NCBI GenBank assembly: GCA_905215525.1
Contig: CAJMQJ010000011.1
Span: 9,516-73,515, forward strand
DNA from: an uncultured bacterium
GTDB taxonomy: Bacteria; Actinomycetota; Coriobacteriia; Coriobacteriales; Coriobacteriaceae
Direction: 5' to 3'
DNA: 64,000 nt
How positions within the stretch are numbered: position 1 is the first letter of the stretch; each line of letters opens with the position of its first letter. The notes under the pieces were generated by a model, which was not told where the DNA came from, did not search any database, and saw only the letters and a list, made by a program, of their open reading frames with translations. Shown here piece after piece: positions 50,625 to 58,771 of the stretch. Made by a program: the position numbers and the translations under genes.

Positions 50625-53180
50625 GTGTCTGATCAACAGCAAGAAAACGAAATAACGACGACGCAGGCCGCTCCCGCTGCACCGGTTGCGTCGGACCAGG
50701 TCGCGGCGCCCGCGCAAGCCTCGGCTCCTGAGACGCCTAAGGCTGCTTCGACGCCTATGCCTGTAGCGGCTGAGAAGGCCGTGCCTGCAACTGGTGAGGA
50801 GGCTGCTCCGGCAAAGCCCAAGCGCATGCGCCGCACGGCCAAGCCTGCCGCTGACGGCGAGGAGGTCACCAAGCCAAAGCGCCGTACCACGCGCACGACG
50901 CGCGCCAAGCACACCGTTGCAGCTGACTCCTCGGCGCCGATTTCCGATGAGGTCGCGCAGGCACGTGCGTTGGCGCAGATTAGCGAGGCTCAGGTGGTGC
51001 GCGCCCGCCGTCGTGCTGCCGAGCGCGAGGCCGCGGCTCTGACCGAGCTTGCAGCTCCGTCTGTGCCCGAGACCCCTGCCGCCGACCTGCCGACCGAGAA
51101 GCCGGCACCGCGCACACGCCGCCGCACGGCTGCTAAGGCCGAGCAGGTTGCGGAACAGGTAGCCCCCGAGCTCACTGAGGCTTCGGTCCGTTCCGCGGCA
51201 GGGGAGGGCGCATCGCCTGCTGAGCCCGCTGTGCCTGTCGAGGCCAGCGAAGTTCCCGTTGTCGATCCGGCTTTGCGCCCGCACCGTCGCGGTCGCAAGC
51301 CCAAGGCCTTCGTCGAGGCAGAGAAGGCCGCAGCCGCAGCCGCCGCCGCTCGGGATGCTGCGGCGACCGCCGAGTCTGCAACCGCTGCCGATGCACCCGT
51401 CCAGGATGCTACGACTTCCGAGGCCGCTCCCGCCGATGCCGAGCCCGCCGACGTCCGTCCCGGTCGCAGCCGTCGCACCGCTGCTAAGCGCACGTCCAAG
51501 GCTAAGGCTGCCAAGAAGGGCGCGTCCGAGGATTCCGCCGAGACGACCGCCGATGCATCGGCTGATGTCGCCGAGCCCCAGGACGTCGAACAGCCTGCGT
51601 CCGAGAAACCCAAGCGCGGCCGTAAGAAGTCCGCTAAGGCCAAGGCGTCCGAGCAGCAGGCTGATGCCGAAGCGCAGATTGATTCCGGCGCCGAGGCCAA
51701 TGACGCCGCTGCGGCCAATGTTGACGCCGCCGCAACCGATGGCGCCGCGCCCGCCGAGGGCGAAGATGGCACTCGTCCCAACCGACGCCAGCACAAGCGC
51801 AACGACGAGCGCAATGAGCGCAAGGACGAGCGCAACAACGACCGTCGCAACCGCCAGCGCGACCGCAAGCAGCGCAACAAGGAGCGTAACGCCGCCCCCA
51901 CCGAGCCCACGCTTTCGCGCGAGGAGCTTGCGGCCATGAAGGTCGCCGAGCTGCGCGAGAAGGCAAAAGAGTTCGAGATCGAGACGACCGGCAAGAAGAA
52001 GGCCGAGCTCGTCGAGGAGATCTACACCACCGCCGCGAAGGCCGAGGGCTTCCGCGACATTAAGGGTATCCTGCAGATTCGTCCGGACAGCTCCGGCATC
52101 ATCCATGCCCATGGCTACATGAAGTCCAACGACGACGCCTTCGTTCCGGCTTACCTCATCCGCTCCGCGCGCCTGCGCACGGGCGATGTCATCGAGGGCT
52201 CCCTGCGCCCCTCGCGCGGCGGCGACAAGCGCGCCGGCCTCGCCAAGATCACGACCGTCAACGGCCTGGATCCCGAGCAGATCCGCAACCGCCCCAAGTT
52301 CGGCGATCTGACCCCGGTCTATCCCAACGAGCCGCTGCGTATGGAGCACGGCAAGGACTCCATCACCGGTCGCGCCATCGATATCGTGTCGCCGATCGGC
52401 AAGGGCCAGCGCGGCCTGATCGTGTCGCCGCCCAAGGCCGGCAAGACCACGATCCTCAAGAAGATCTGCCAGTCCATCTCGATCAATAACCCCGAGGTGC
52501 ACCTGATCTGCCTGCTCGTCGACGAGCGCCCCGAAGAGGTCACCGATATGCAGCGCTCCATCAAGGGCGAGGTCGTGGCCTCGACCTTCGATATGCCCGC
52601 CGACAACCACACCCGCGTGGCCGAGCTCGTCATCGAGCGCGCCAAGCGCATCGTGGAGCTGGGCGGCGATGTCGTGGTGGTGCTCGACTCCATCACGCGT
52701 CTTGCCCGCGCCTACAACCTGGCGGCGCCCGCTTCGGGCCGTATCCTATCGGGCGGTGTCGATTCGGCGGCCCTGTATCCGCCCAAGCGCTTCCTGGGTG
52801 CAGCCCGCAACATCGAGAACGGCGGCTCGCTTACCATTCTTGCCTCCGCCCTCATCGACACCGGCTCAAAGATGGACGAGGTCATCTTTGAGGAGTTCAA
52901 GGGCACCGGCAACATGGAGCTTAAGCTCGACCGCGACCTGGCCGACCGCCGCATCTTCCCGGCTATCGACCCCGTTGCCTCCGGTACGCGTAACGAGGAC
53001 CTGTTGGTCGACGAGCAGATGCGTCCGTTTGTCTTTGGTCTGCGTCGCATTCTTGCCGGCATGAACAACACCGAGCGCGCGGCGGCGTCGTTTATCAAGG
53101 GTCTTAAGGGCACCAACACCAACCAGGAGTTCCTGGTGCGTTCGGCCAAAAAACACAGCGACTACGAGCAGACGTTCTAG
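50625..53180 (+). CDS. rho: Transcription termination factor Rho with long N-terminal arm
   Basis: An 851-residue hexameric RNA helicase. Residues 1 to about 425 are low-complexity, Ala/Glu/Pro-rich with basic patches and, near the end, KRNDERNERKDERNNDRRNR. Residues about 427-475 are the Rho N-terminal helical domain (SREELAAMKVAELREKAKEF), then the RNA-binding cold-shock-like domain (GILQIRPDSSGIIH). The ATPase has Walker A SPPKAGKTT (about 601-609) and VVVVLDSITRLARAYN. E. coli Rho has 419 residues, so the arm doubles the size, as in other actinobacteria. The start is GTG at 50625 with a weak ribosome site. Confidence 0.95.
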   Translation: MSDQQQENEITTTQAAPAAPVASDQVAAPAQASAPETPKAASTPMPVAAEKAVPATGEEAAPAKPKRMRRTAKPAADGEEVTKPKRRTTRTTRAKHTVAADSSAPISDEVAQARALAQISEAQVVRARRRAAEREAAALTELAAPSVPETPAADLPTEKPAPRTRRRTAAKAEQVAEQVAPELTEASVRSAAGEGASPAEPAVPVEASEVPVVDPALRPHRRGRKPKAFVEAEKAAAAAAAARDAAATAESATAADAPVQDATTSEAAPADAEPADVRPGRSRRTAAKRTSKAKAAKKGASEDSAETTADASADVAEPQDVEQPASEKPKRGRKKSAKAKASEQQADAEAQIDSGAEANDAAAANVDAAATDGAAPAEGEDGTRPNRRQHKRNDERNERKDERNNDRRNRQRDRKQRNKERNAAPTEPTLSREELAAMKVAELREKAKEFEIETTGKKKAELVEEIYTTAAKAEGFRDIKGILQIRPDSSGIIHAHGYMKSNDDAFVPAYLIRSARLRTGDVIEGSLRPSRGGDKRAGLAKITTVNGLDPEQIRNRPKFGDLTPVYPNEPLRMEHGKDSITGRAIDIVSPIGKGQRGLIVSPPKAGKTTILKKICQSISINNPEVHLICLLVDERPEEVTDMQRSIKGEVVASTFDMPADNHTRVAELVIERAKRIVELGGDVVVVLDSITRLARAYNLAAPASGRILSGGVDSAALYPPKRFLGAARNIENGGSLTILASALIDTGSKMDEVIFEEFKGTGNMELKLDRDLADRRIFPAIDPVASGTRNEDLLVDEQMRPFVFGLRRILAGMNNTERAAASFIKGLKGTNTNQEFLVRSAKKHSDYEQTF

Positions 53181-53493
53181 GTTGTCATCCACGCGCAGCG
53201 ATAGTCATCAATGCGATAAAGGGTCGGGGCTTTGAGCCTCGGCCCTTTTCTATAGCGCCGCTCCGCGCTTATTTTTGACCGTAAGACCGACGAGCAGCAG
53301 GTTTCCCGTTTCAATCCGACATCGTCACTTGCAATCGACAGGACGGTTTCGCATAATAACTTTTAAGCTTCGCGACGGAAAACGCAGATGAAACGAACCA
53401 TATACCGTTGCTTTGGGGCATAGCCCCGCTTCATCTTCTCTCGCGCAGCCAACTGAATGATGCGATTTGGGTGCTGGAAGATGGGGAGAGCTC
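53181..53493. other. Intergenic region after rho
   Basis: It holds the rho terminator. A small GC hairpin (GGGGCATAGCCCC, 53416-53428) lies before the next gene. No gene is visible. Confidence 0.5.
53218..53249 (+). terminator. Terminator after rho
   Basis: AAGGGTCGGGGCTTTGAGCC TCGGCCCTT folds into a stem with two mismatches, followed by TTTC. Confidence 0.75.
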
Positions 53494-54894
53494 ATGGCTT
53501 CTTCTGATGCAACACAACGAGCAGTCCTTGCCGGACTTTCGTGCGGGATCGGCCTTGCCGCTCCCGTGGTTATGTATGCCGCGACGCTGCCGTTTTCGTC
53601 GGTGAACGAGACGGTCGTGGCGGGTGCAGTTCCCTTCGCCGTGGGCGCGGTGGCGGGCGTGGGTATCTATGCCGCCTCGCTGGGTATCTCCGAGTATCGT
53701 GCGCAGCGTGAAGAGCGTCTGTTCCAGCCCGATGTCATGGGCGGTGCCGCCAATCTCAATCAGCATCAAAGCGAGTTCAAGACCGCCTCGATTCCAGCTC
53801 AGCAGCAGGATGCGATTCCGTACGCTGCGGCTTCTGCTTCTCAGGCTCAGTCGGAGCAGTCTACCTCGGCATTCCTTTCCGGCCTGACTGGTGCGTTCCA
53901 GCGCCGTCATGCCGATGATGGTGTCCCTACCATCGCTCGAGCCGCAGATGCTATGGACGAGGCCGAGGCTTGGTCCATGATCGACAGCATGCTCGACGAC
54001 GATTCGCCGGTGAGCTGCGACCCTGCACGCTCGCGCGACGTCTATCAAGTCGCCATCGACGAGCTCACCAACGGCGGGCAGACCGGCTCCTTCAATCGCG
54101 ATGATATCGCCGCCGCGGCACGCGCCGTGTCGGGCTCCCAGGCCGCCCCTGCGGGCAGCACGGCGGCTTTCGTGGCACTCGTTGCCAATGCGGCGGTCAA
54201 TAACGCCTACAGCGCTACCTCGGCGGACGCGAACGCTTCTGCCGATAATTCGTACGTTGATGAAGCCATGACCGCGGACGAGGAGGCTGTTGCCGCCCGC
54301 CGTGCCGCCGAAAGCTCGCTTTGGGGCGCTCCTGCCCAGCAGCAGGCGGCTGAGGCTGCGCCGCACAATGCAAACCTCGCCAGCATGCCTATCATCTCCG
54401 GTGCCGCGGGCATCGATCTCGATGACCTCGATGAGCCTGCAGCCATCACCGCATCGATTGATGCCCAAGATCGCATCGACACCGGCGACCTTCCGGACGC
54501 CTCGCTCGAGGTTGATGTCCCCATGGCCGATTACTCGGGCCACGAGGGTATGTGGGCCGCCGCCACCGCGATTCTGGATGAGATTGACGAGCCTGCTCCT
54601 GTTTCAGCCCCCGCTCCCGTCGCTGCCCCTCAGCCTGCTGCACCCGCCTATGTCGGCCGTCACAGCGCTGTGTTCCCCGAGGATACCGCCCGTATCTCGC
54701 GCGAGGGCATCGAGCGAGCCGAGGCTATTGCCGCCGGCATTATGGAAAATCGTCGTCACGAGCGCGTCAATCAGATCCTCGAGGAAGAGATCGAGCGCCT
54801 GCAGTCCTCTACCGCCAAGCGTACGGGCCGTGCCTATCTGAGCGTTATCGAGGGCGGTACCGCCAGCTTCGCGCCGCTCCGCGCGGAGGCATAA
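53494..54894 (+). CDS. Hypothetical membrane-anchored Ala-rich protein
   Basis: A 466-residue protein I do not recognise. Two hydrophobic segments (about 10-31 and 40-62) are followed by a long acidic, Ala/Asp/Ser-rich cytoplasmic or external part without repeats. A conserved-looking helical end (ISREGIERAEAIAAGIMENR and VNQILEEEIERLQSS) precedes a short tail. GGGGAGAG precedes the ATG. It lies 7 bases before the VanZ-like gene, so the two are co-transcribed. Low-complexity composition makes homology hard to judge by eye. Confidence 0.75.
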   Translation: MASSDATQRAVLAGLSCGIGLAAPVVMYAATLPFSSVNETVVAGAVPFAVGAVAGVGIYAASLGISEYRAQREERLFQPDVMGGAANLNQHQSEFKTASIPAQQQDAIPYAAASASQAQSEQSTSAFLSGLTGAFQRRHADDGVPTIARAADAMDEAEAWSMIDSMLDDDSPVSCDPARSRDVYQVAIDELTNGGQTGSFNRDDIAAAARAVSGSQAAPAGSTAAFVALVANAAVNNAYSATSADANASADNSYVDEAMTADEEAVAARRAAESSLWGAPAQQQAAEAAPHNANLASMPIISGAAGIDLDDLDEPAAITASIDAQDRIDTGDLPDASLEVDVPMADYSGHEGMWAAATAILDEIDEPAPVSAPAPVAAPQPAAPAYVGRHSAVFPEDTARISREGIERAEAIAAGIMENRRHERVNQILEEEIERLQSSTAKRTGRAYLSVIEGGTASFAPLRAEA

Positions 54895-54901
54895 CTTCTG
54901 C

Positions 54902-55351
54902 ATGGTTAAGATCAATCGAAAATGGGCGGTCGTGACCTGCCTGATGGCGCTCTTGATCTGGGGCAATTCGCTGGTTCCCGGCTCGGGGTCGGGCTCGCTG
55001 AGCCTAACGGTCATGGAAGCTATCCGCGATTTCCTGCACGGCGTGGGACTTCCATATGCATGGGTGACCAACTTTGTTGTTCGCAAGTGCGCGCATTTTA
55101 CCGAGTATATGGTGCTCGGCATCCTGGCAACGCATGCCTTTGATTATGAGGGGCGGCGCACCTTTGACGTGCTGCTGCCCACGGCGGTGTTCCTGCTGCT
55201 GATTCCCTCGATCGACGAGACGATTCAGCTCTTTGTACCGGGACGCGCCGGCATGATCACCGATGTGATGATCGACTGCTGTGGAGCGGCAACGGGCGTT
55301 GTGCTCCGATATCTCTTACGGCCGCTGATGCGCGCCAAAAAAGCCGCCTAG
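54902..55351 (+). CDS. VanZ-like family membrane protein
   Basis: A 149-residue protein with four hydrophobic segments. WGNSLVPGSGSGSLS (20-34), VRKCAHFTEYMVLGIL (about 59-74) and PSIDETIQLFVPGRAGMITDVMIDCCGA split around residue 100 are the VanZ core, with its polar residues inside the membrane. VanZ gives low-level teicoplanin resistance in enterococci; the general role is unknown. It is the second gene of a pair, and its terminator overlaps its 3' end. Confidence 0.88.
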   Translation: MVKINRKWAVVTCLMALLIWGNSLVPGSGSGSLSLTVMEAIRDFLHGVGLPYAWVTNFVVRKCAHFTEYMVLGILATHAFDYEGRRTFDVLLPTAVFLLLIPSIDETIQLFVPGRAGMITDVMIDCCGAATGVVLRYLLRPLMRAKKAA

Positions 55352-55384
55352 GACGTATTGTTTGGTCTTAGGCGGCCTTTTTTA
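55336..55384 (+). terminator. Terminator after the VanZ-like gene
   Basis: AAAAAAGCCGCCTAGGAC...GTCTTAGGCGGC then CTTTTTT. The left arm overlaps the last codons of the gene. It is symmetric enough to serve the ROK gene as well. Confidence 0.8.
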
Positions 55385-55465
55385 TTTGAGGGCTTATATG
55401 AGGCGTGGTGGCGTCGTTCCGTAGGTCGGATTTGCCGGGCGCGCCACGCCCTGTGGGTGCGTCTG

Positions 55466-56356
55466 CTACTGAAGCGCCTGAGCGCCCAGGGCCAAGCAGC
55501 CCTTAATGCCCTGTTTGCCCTCGAGGCTGTTGTTGACGATATAACTATCAATGTCGGCCATCTCGGGCGTGACGATGTAGCCGTTGAGCATCTCGGCGCA
55601 CTTCTTGCGCGCGAGCGGCACGATGGGGGTGTGGTCGGCCACGCCGCCACCGATGACGATCTTCTGTGGTGCGTAGCACAGGATGTAGGTCATGAGCGCC
55701 TGCGCCAGATAGCCGGCGAGCAGGTCCATGGCCTCCGGGTCATCGGCCATCTCTCCGGCGCTCTTGCCACCTCAGCGCTTTTTGACGCCGGGACCGGCGA
55801 TGAGGCCCTCGAGGCAGTTGTCGTGGAAGGGGCAGCCGCTGTGCTCGCCAATGGTGTCGCGCGGGTCGTGAGTGACCAGGATGTGGCCGGCCTCGGGATG
55901 CATCATGCCGTGCACGAGCTTACCGCCCGAGAGCACGCCGGCGCCCACGCCGGTACCGATGGTCAGATACACCACGTCAGTGAGGCCCTGGGCGCAACCA
56001 AAGGTGACCTCGCCCAGGCAGGCGACGTTGACGTCGGTGTCGTAGCCGCAGGGAATATTGAGCTCGTTTTGGATGGTGCCCAGCAGGTCAAAGTAGCGCC
56101 ATGCCGTTTTGGGCGTCTCCAGGATCTTGCCGTATTGGGGCGAGGCAGGGTTGACTGCGGTGGGGCCAAAGGCGCCGATGCCCAGCGCGGCGATGCCCTT
56201 GTCGGCAAGTCATGCGTTGACGGCCTCGACGGTCTCCTGCGGAGTCGTGGTCGCGATCTGCTCACGCTCCAGGACCGTGCCGTCCGCATAGCCCGTGGCG
56301 CAGACCATCTTGGTGCCGCCGGCCTCGAGCGCTCCGATAAGCTGCTGCTCTGCCAT
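55466..56356 (-). pseudogene. ROK family fructokinase, interrupted by two in-frame TGA codons
   Basis: One continuous frame of 296 codons runs from the ATG at 56356 (GGAGAGAGGA upstream) to the stop at 55466, broken only by TGA at 56212-56210 and 55774-55772. Both stand where Trp is expected (after VNA and after GPGVKKR). The product would be a ROK sugar kinase: GALEAGGTKMVCA ATP site, TIGTGVGAGVLSGGK catalytic region, and the zinc motif GHILV...CPFHDNCLEG typical of ScrK-type fructokinases. Other Trp codons in the gene are TGG, and TGA is a stop in pstA. Probably a recent loss by two G-to-A changes, or base errors. Confidence 0.82.
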
Positions 56357-56396
56357 AGTATTCCTCTCTCCGGGATGAGTTGCTCCGTGACTAAAA

Positions 56397-56430
56397 TATA
56401 GCGCTCTAAACCATTTAAGAAAGCGCTATA
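56397..56430. promoter_or_regulatory. Paired AGCGCT operator-like inverted repeat
   Basis: TATAGCGCT and AGCGCTATA are perfect inverted arms 16 bases apart. Each has the central CG palindrome AGCGCT seen in LacI-family operators. It lies 41 bases upstream of the ROK kinase start. Confidence 0.5.
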
Positions 56431-56431
56431 A

Positions 56432-56472
56432 AAAGAAGCCTCGCAACGCGGCGGGCGATGCGGGGCTTCTTT
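56432..56472. terminator. Terminator after the aminotransferase gene
   Basis: AAAGAAGCCTCGCA pairs with TGCGGGGCTTCTTT (one mismatch). On the minus strand it ends with TTCTTTTTAT. Confidence 0.8.
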
Positions 56473-56497
56473 GGTTACTTTAGTTGCCGGGCCGTCC

Positions 56498-57679
56498 TTA
56501 CCCGCGCGGGTTGATTTTATCACGTAGCGACTTGAGGTTCTCAAGCGCAGCGTTGAGCGTCTCGTCTCGCTTGGCAAAGTGGAAACGAATCAGATGGTTG
56601 ACGGGCTCGCGGAAGAAGCTCGAGCCCGGAACGGCGCCCACGCCCACCTTGGAGGCCAAATCCTCGCAGAAGTCGAGGTCGCTGTCATAGCCAAACTCCG
56701 AGATATCCATCATCACGTAGTAGGCGCCCTGCGGCACGTTGTGCGTAAGGCCGATGCTGTCGAGTCCCTGACAGAACAGGTCGCGCTTGGCGGTGTAGAG
56801 GTCGAGGACCTCCTGGTAATAGCTGTCGTCGAAGTTGAGGGCGGTGACGACGGCTTCCTGCAGGGGAGCGGCGGCGCCTACGGTGAGGAAGTCGTGGACC
56901 TTCTTGATGCGCTCGGTGATCTGGGCTGGGGCAATGGTGTAGCCCAGACGCCAGCCGGTGATGGAGTACGTCTTAGACAGTGAGCTGCAGCTGATGGTGC
57001 GCTCAAACATGCCGGGCAGCGTGGCCATGTACACGTGCTCGTGGGGCGCGTAGACGATGTGTTCGTAGACTTCGTCGGTGATGCAGTAGGCGTCGTACTT
57101 TTTGCAGAGGTCGGCGATAAAGGTGAGCTCCTCGCGGGTAAAGACCTTGCCGCAGGGGTTGGACGGGTTGCACAGGACGATCGCCTTGGGATCGTTGTCG
57201 CGGAAGGCTGCCTCGAGCGTCTCGCGGTCAAAGTCGAATGTGGGCGGGTTGAGCGGCACGTAGATGGGCTCGGCGCCCGAAAGGATCGTGTCGGCGCCGT
57301 AGTTTTCGTAGAACGGCGAGAAAATGACGACCTTGTCGCCGGGGTTCGTGACCGTCATCATGGCGGCCATCATGGCCTCGGTGGAGCCGCAAGTGACTAC
57401 GATATTCTCGTTGGGGTTCACCGGCATGCCCATAAAGTGCTCCTGCTTGGCGGCGAGCGCCTCGCGCATGGCCTGGGAGCCCCAGGTGATGGAGTACTGG
57501 TGGTAAAGCGGCTTGGGGTCGGCGGCGATGGTGCTCAGGCTATTGAGCAGCTGCGCCGGGGGATCGAAGTCAGGGAAGCCCTGCGAGAGGTTGACAGCGC
57601 CGTACTTATTGGAGATGCGTGTCATGCGGCGGATGACCGAATCGGTAAACGTTGCCGTACGGTTGGAGAGTTCTTTCAT
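56498..57679 (-). CDS. Class I/II PLP-dependent aminotransferase
   Basis: A 393-residue enzyme. NLSQGFPDFDPP (about 30-41), CNPSNPCGKVF (about 168-178), ITDEVYEHIVY and the PLP lysine in SSLSKTYSITGWRLGY (about 231-246) identify a fold-type I aminotransferase of the aspartate/kynurenine (MalY/PatB-like) branch. The amino acid used cannot be told from these motifs. The ATG at 57679 follows GAAAGGA. It stands alone between the ROK gene and the tRNA cluster. Confidence 0.9.
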   Translation of the reverse strand: MKELSNRTATFTDSVIRRMTRISNKYGAVNLSQGFPDFDPPAQLLNSLSTIAADPKPLYHQYSITWGSQAMREALAAKQEHFMGMPVNPNENIVVTCGSTEAMMAAMMTVTNPGDKVVIFSPFYENYGADTILSGAEPIYVPLNPPTFDFDRETLEAAFRDNDPKAIVLCNPSNPCGKVFTREELTFIADLCKKYDAYCITDEVYEHIVYAPHEHVYMATLPGMFERTISCSSLSKTYSITGWRLGYTIAPAQITERIKKVHDFLTVGAAAPLQEAVVTALNFDDSYYQEVLDLYTAKRDLFCQGLDSIGLTHNVPQGAYYVMMDISEFGYDSDLDFCEDLASKVGVGAVPGSSFFREPVNHLIRFHFAKRDETLNAALENLKSLRDKINPRG

Positions 57680-57844
57680 GCCGGTCCTTTCGAGCATTTG
57701 CAGTGGGGCAAGTTTACTCCTATGAAACCGGTGGGAATTGCTCGAAACGCGCTTGAAAAACTCTTTTCAAAATTCTTGAAAATTGGGGCTTGCATCGCGT
57801 GGCGTTCCTTGCAATAATAGTCGAGCGCGAAGCGCACAGGACAC

Positions 57845-57922
57845 GGTGGGTGTAGCTCAGTTGGCTAGAGCGACGGGTTGTGGTCCCGTAGGTCGAGGGT
57901 TCGAGTCCCTTTACCCACCCCA
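57845..57922 (+). tRNA. tRNA-His (GTG)
   Basis: Cloverleaf with the extra 5' G (G-1, 57845) facing C73, acceptor GTGGGTG/TACCCAC, anticodon loop TTGTGGT (GTG) and an encoded CCA. Confidence 0.95.
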
Positions 57923-57944
57923 GTTCTTGCTTCGTGTTGATATC

Positions 57945-58020
57945 GGGTCGTTAGCTCAGTTGGTAGAGCAGGGGACTCTTAATCCCAAGGTCCAGGGTTC
58001 GACCCCCTGACGGCCCACCA
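57945..58020 (+). tRNA. tRNA-Lys (CTT), copy 1
   Basis: Acceptor GGGTCGT/ACGGCCC, anticodon loop CTCTTAA (CTT), T-arm CAGGGTTCGACCCCCTG, encoded CCA. Identical over 76 bases to the next gene. Confidence 0.95.
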
Positions 58021-58063
58021 CACGATATCTCCTCTAAAGTCCGCCACCACGGACTTTAGCTTT

Positions 58064-58139
58064 GGGTCGTTAGCTCAGTTGGTAGAGCAGGGGACTCTTA
58101 ATCCCAAGGTCCAGGGTTCGACCCCCTGACGGCCCACCA
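58064..58139 (+). tRNA. tRNA-Lys (CTT), copy 2
   Basis: An exact 76-base copy of the preceding tRNA. The 43-base spacer contains a hairpin (AAAGTCCGCCACCACGGACTTT). Confidence 0.95.
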
Positions 58140-58148
58140 AAGCATGTT

Positions 58149-58180
58149 AAAGCGACTGGCTTCGGCTGGTCGCTTTTTTG
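58149..58180 (+). terminator. Terminator of the tRNA cluster
   Basis: AAGCGACTGGCTTCGGCTGGTCGCTT followed by TTTTT, 10 bases after the last tRNA. Confidence 0.85.
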
Positions 58181-58247
58181 TTGACCTTGCATGGGGTCGA
58201 ACCCGAAAGGGCACAGCCACTTTCACAGATCGAGTCTACCCTGGGGA

Positions 58248-58610
58248 TCAGTAAAACCGGCGCGTCTGCACGGCGAAGTACGCCTGTGCGAGCGCGATTT
58301 CTTGCTTGTTTGAATCTCCGTTCTGGGCGATTAAATAGCATGCATAGCGCGTAAGTTTGTAGTCTTTAACCGCGCGAGCGGCGACACCGGCAGTTACCAT
58401 TTTCGTGGTGTCACGAAAATGGGAATCAACTGGAGTTTTGTTTGTTTCGCACGAGACTTTTGCCCTCTTAACAACTTCGGCAAAGTTCTCCCATCGAGTG
58501 TACCCCATGGGTTCCATTAAATCGCGTGCGAGCCAATACTCAACGCCGTCTTCCACATTGGCGTAGCTATCAAGTTTGACACGCCACTTCTCGATATCTC
58601 TACTGTCCAT
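58248..58610 (-). CDS. DinD-like damage-inducible protein, truncated
   Basis: A 120-residue protein equal to the N-terminal part of DinD (about 270 residues in E. coli). WLARDLMEPMGYTRWENFAEVVKRAK, split at about 27-52, then DYKLTRYACYLIAQNGD (about 83-99) and YFAVQTRR near the end match the Bro-N-type domain. The frame stops directly after QTRR, and no continuation is seen in any frame, so the C-terminal half is missing. A strong ribosome site (AGGAGGAGAT) remains. It faces the tRNA-Lys genes, a common place for integrated elements. Confidence 0.8.
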   Translation of the reverse strand: MDSRDIEKWRVKLDSYANVEDGVEYWLARDLMEPMGYTRWENFAEVVKRAKVSCETNKTPVDSHFRDTTKMVTAGVAARAVKDYKLTRYACYLIAQNGDSNKQEIALAQAYFAVQTRRFY

Positions 58611-58771
58611 ATCTCCTCCTCGCTGGCCTATTGTCTATGCGGGCTTTGCCCGCTCTGTATTCAGAATTAGGATACGCTGCCGTGCGGACACGAATGGCCC
58701 CCGTGCCACTTCGAGTTCACGGGGCCCATAGATATCGATTAGTTGTGTTTTGCTTTAGATAGGTGTCCAGT

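Noticed and set aside
50475..52610. 711-residue open frame on the minus strand
   Set aside because: Antisense shadow of the low-complexity rho arm; Gly/Leu/Arg-rich with no domain.
55466..56356. TGA recoded as Trp in this genome
   Set aside because: pstA ends with TGA directly overlapping the pstB start, and all other genes use TGG for Trp. Two local mutations are simpler.
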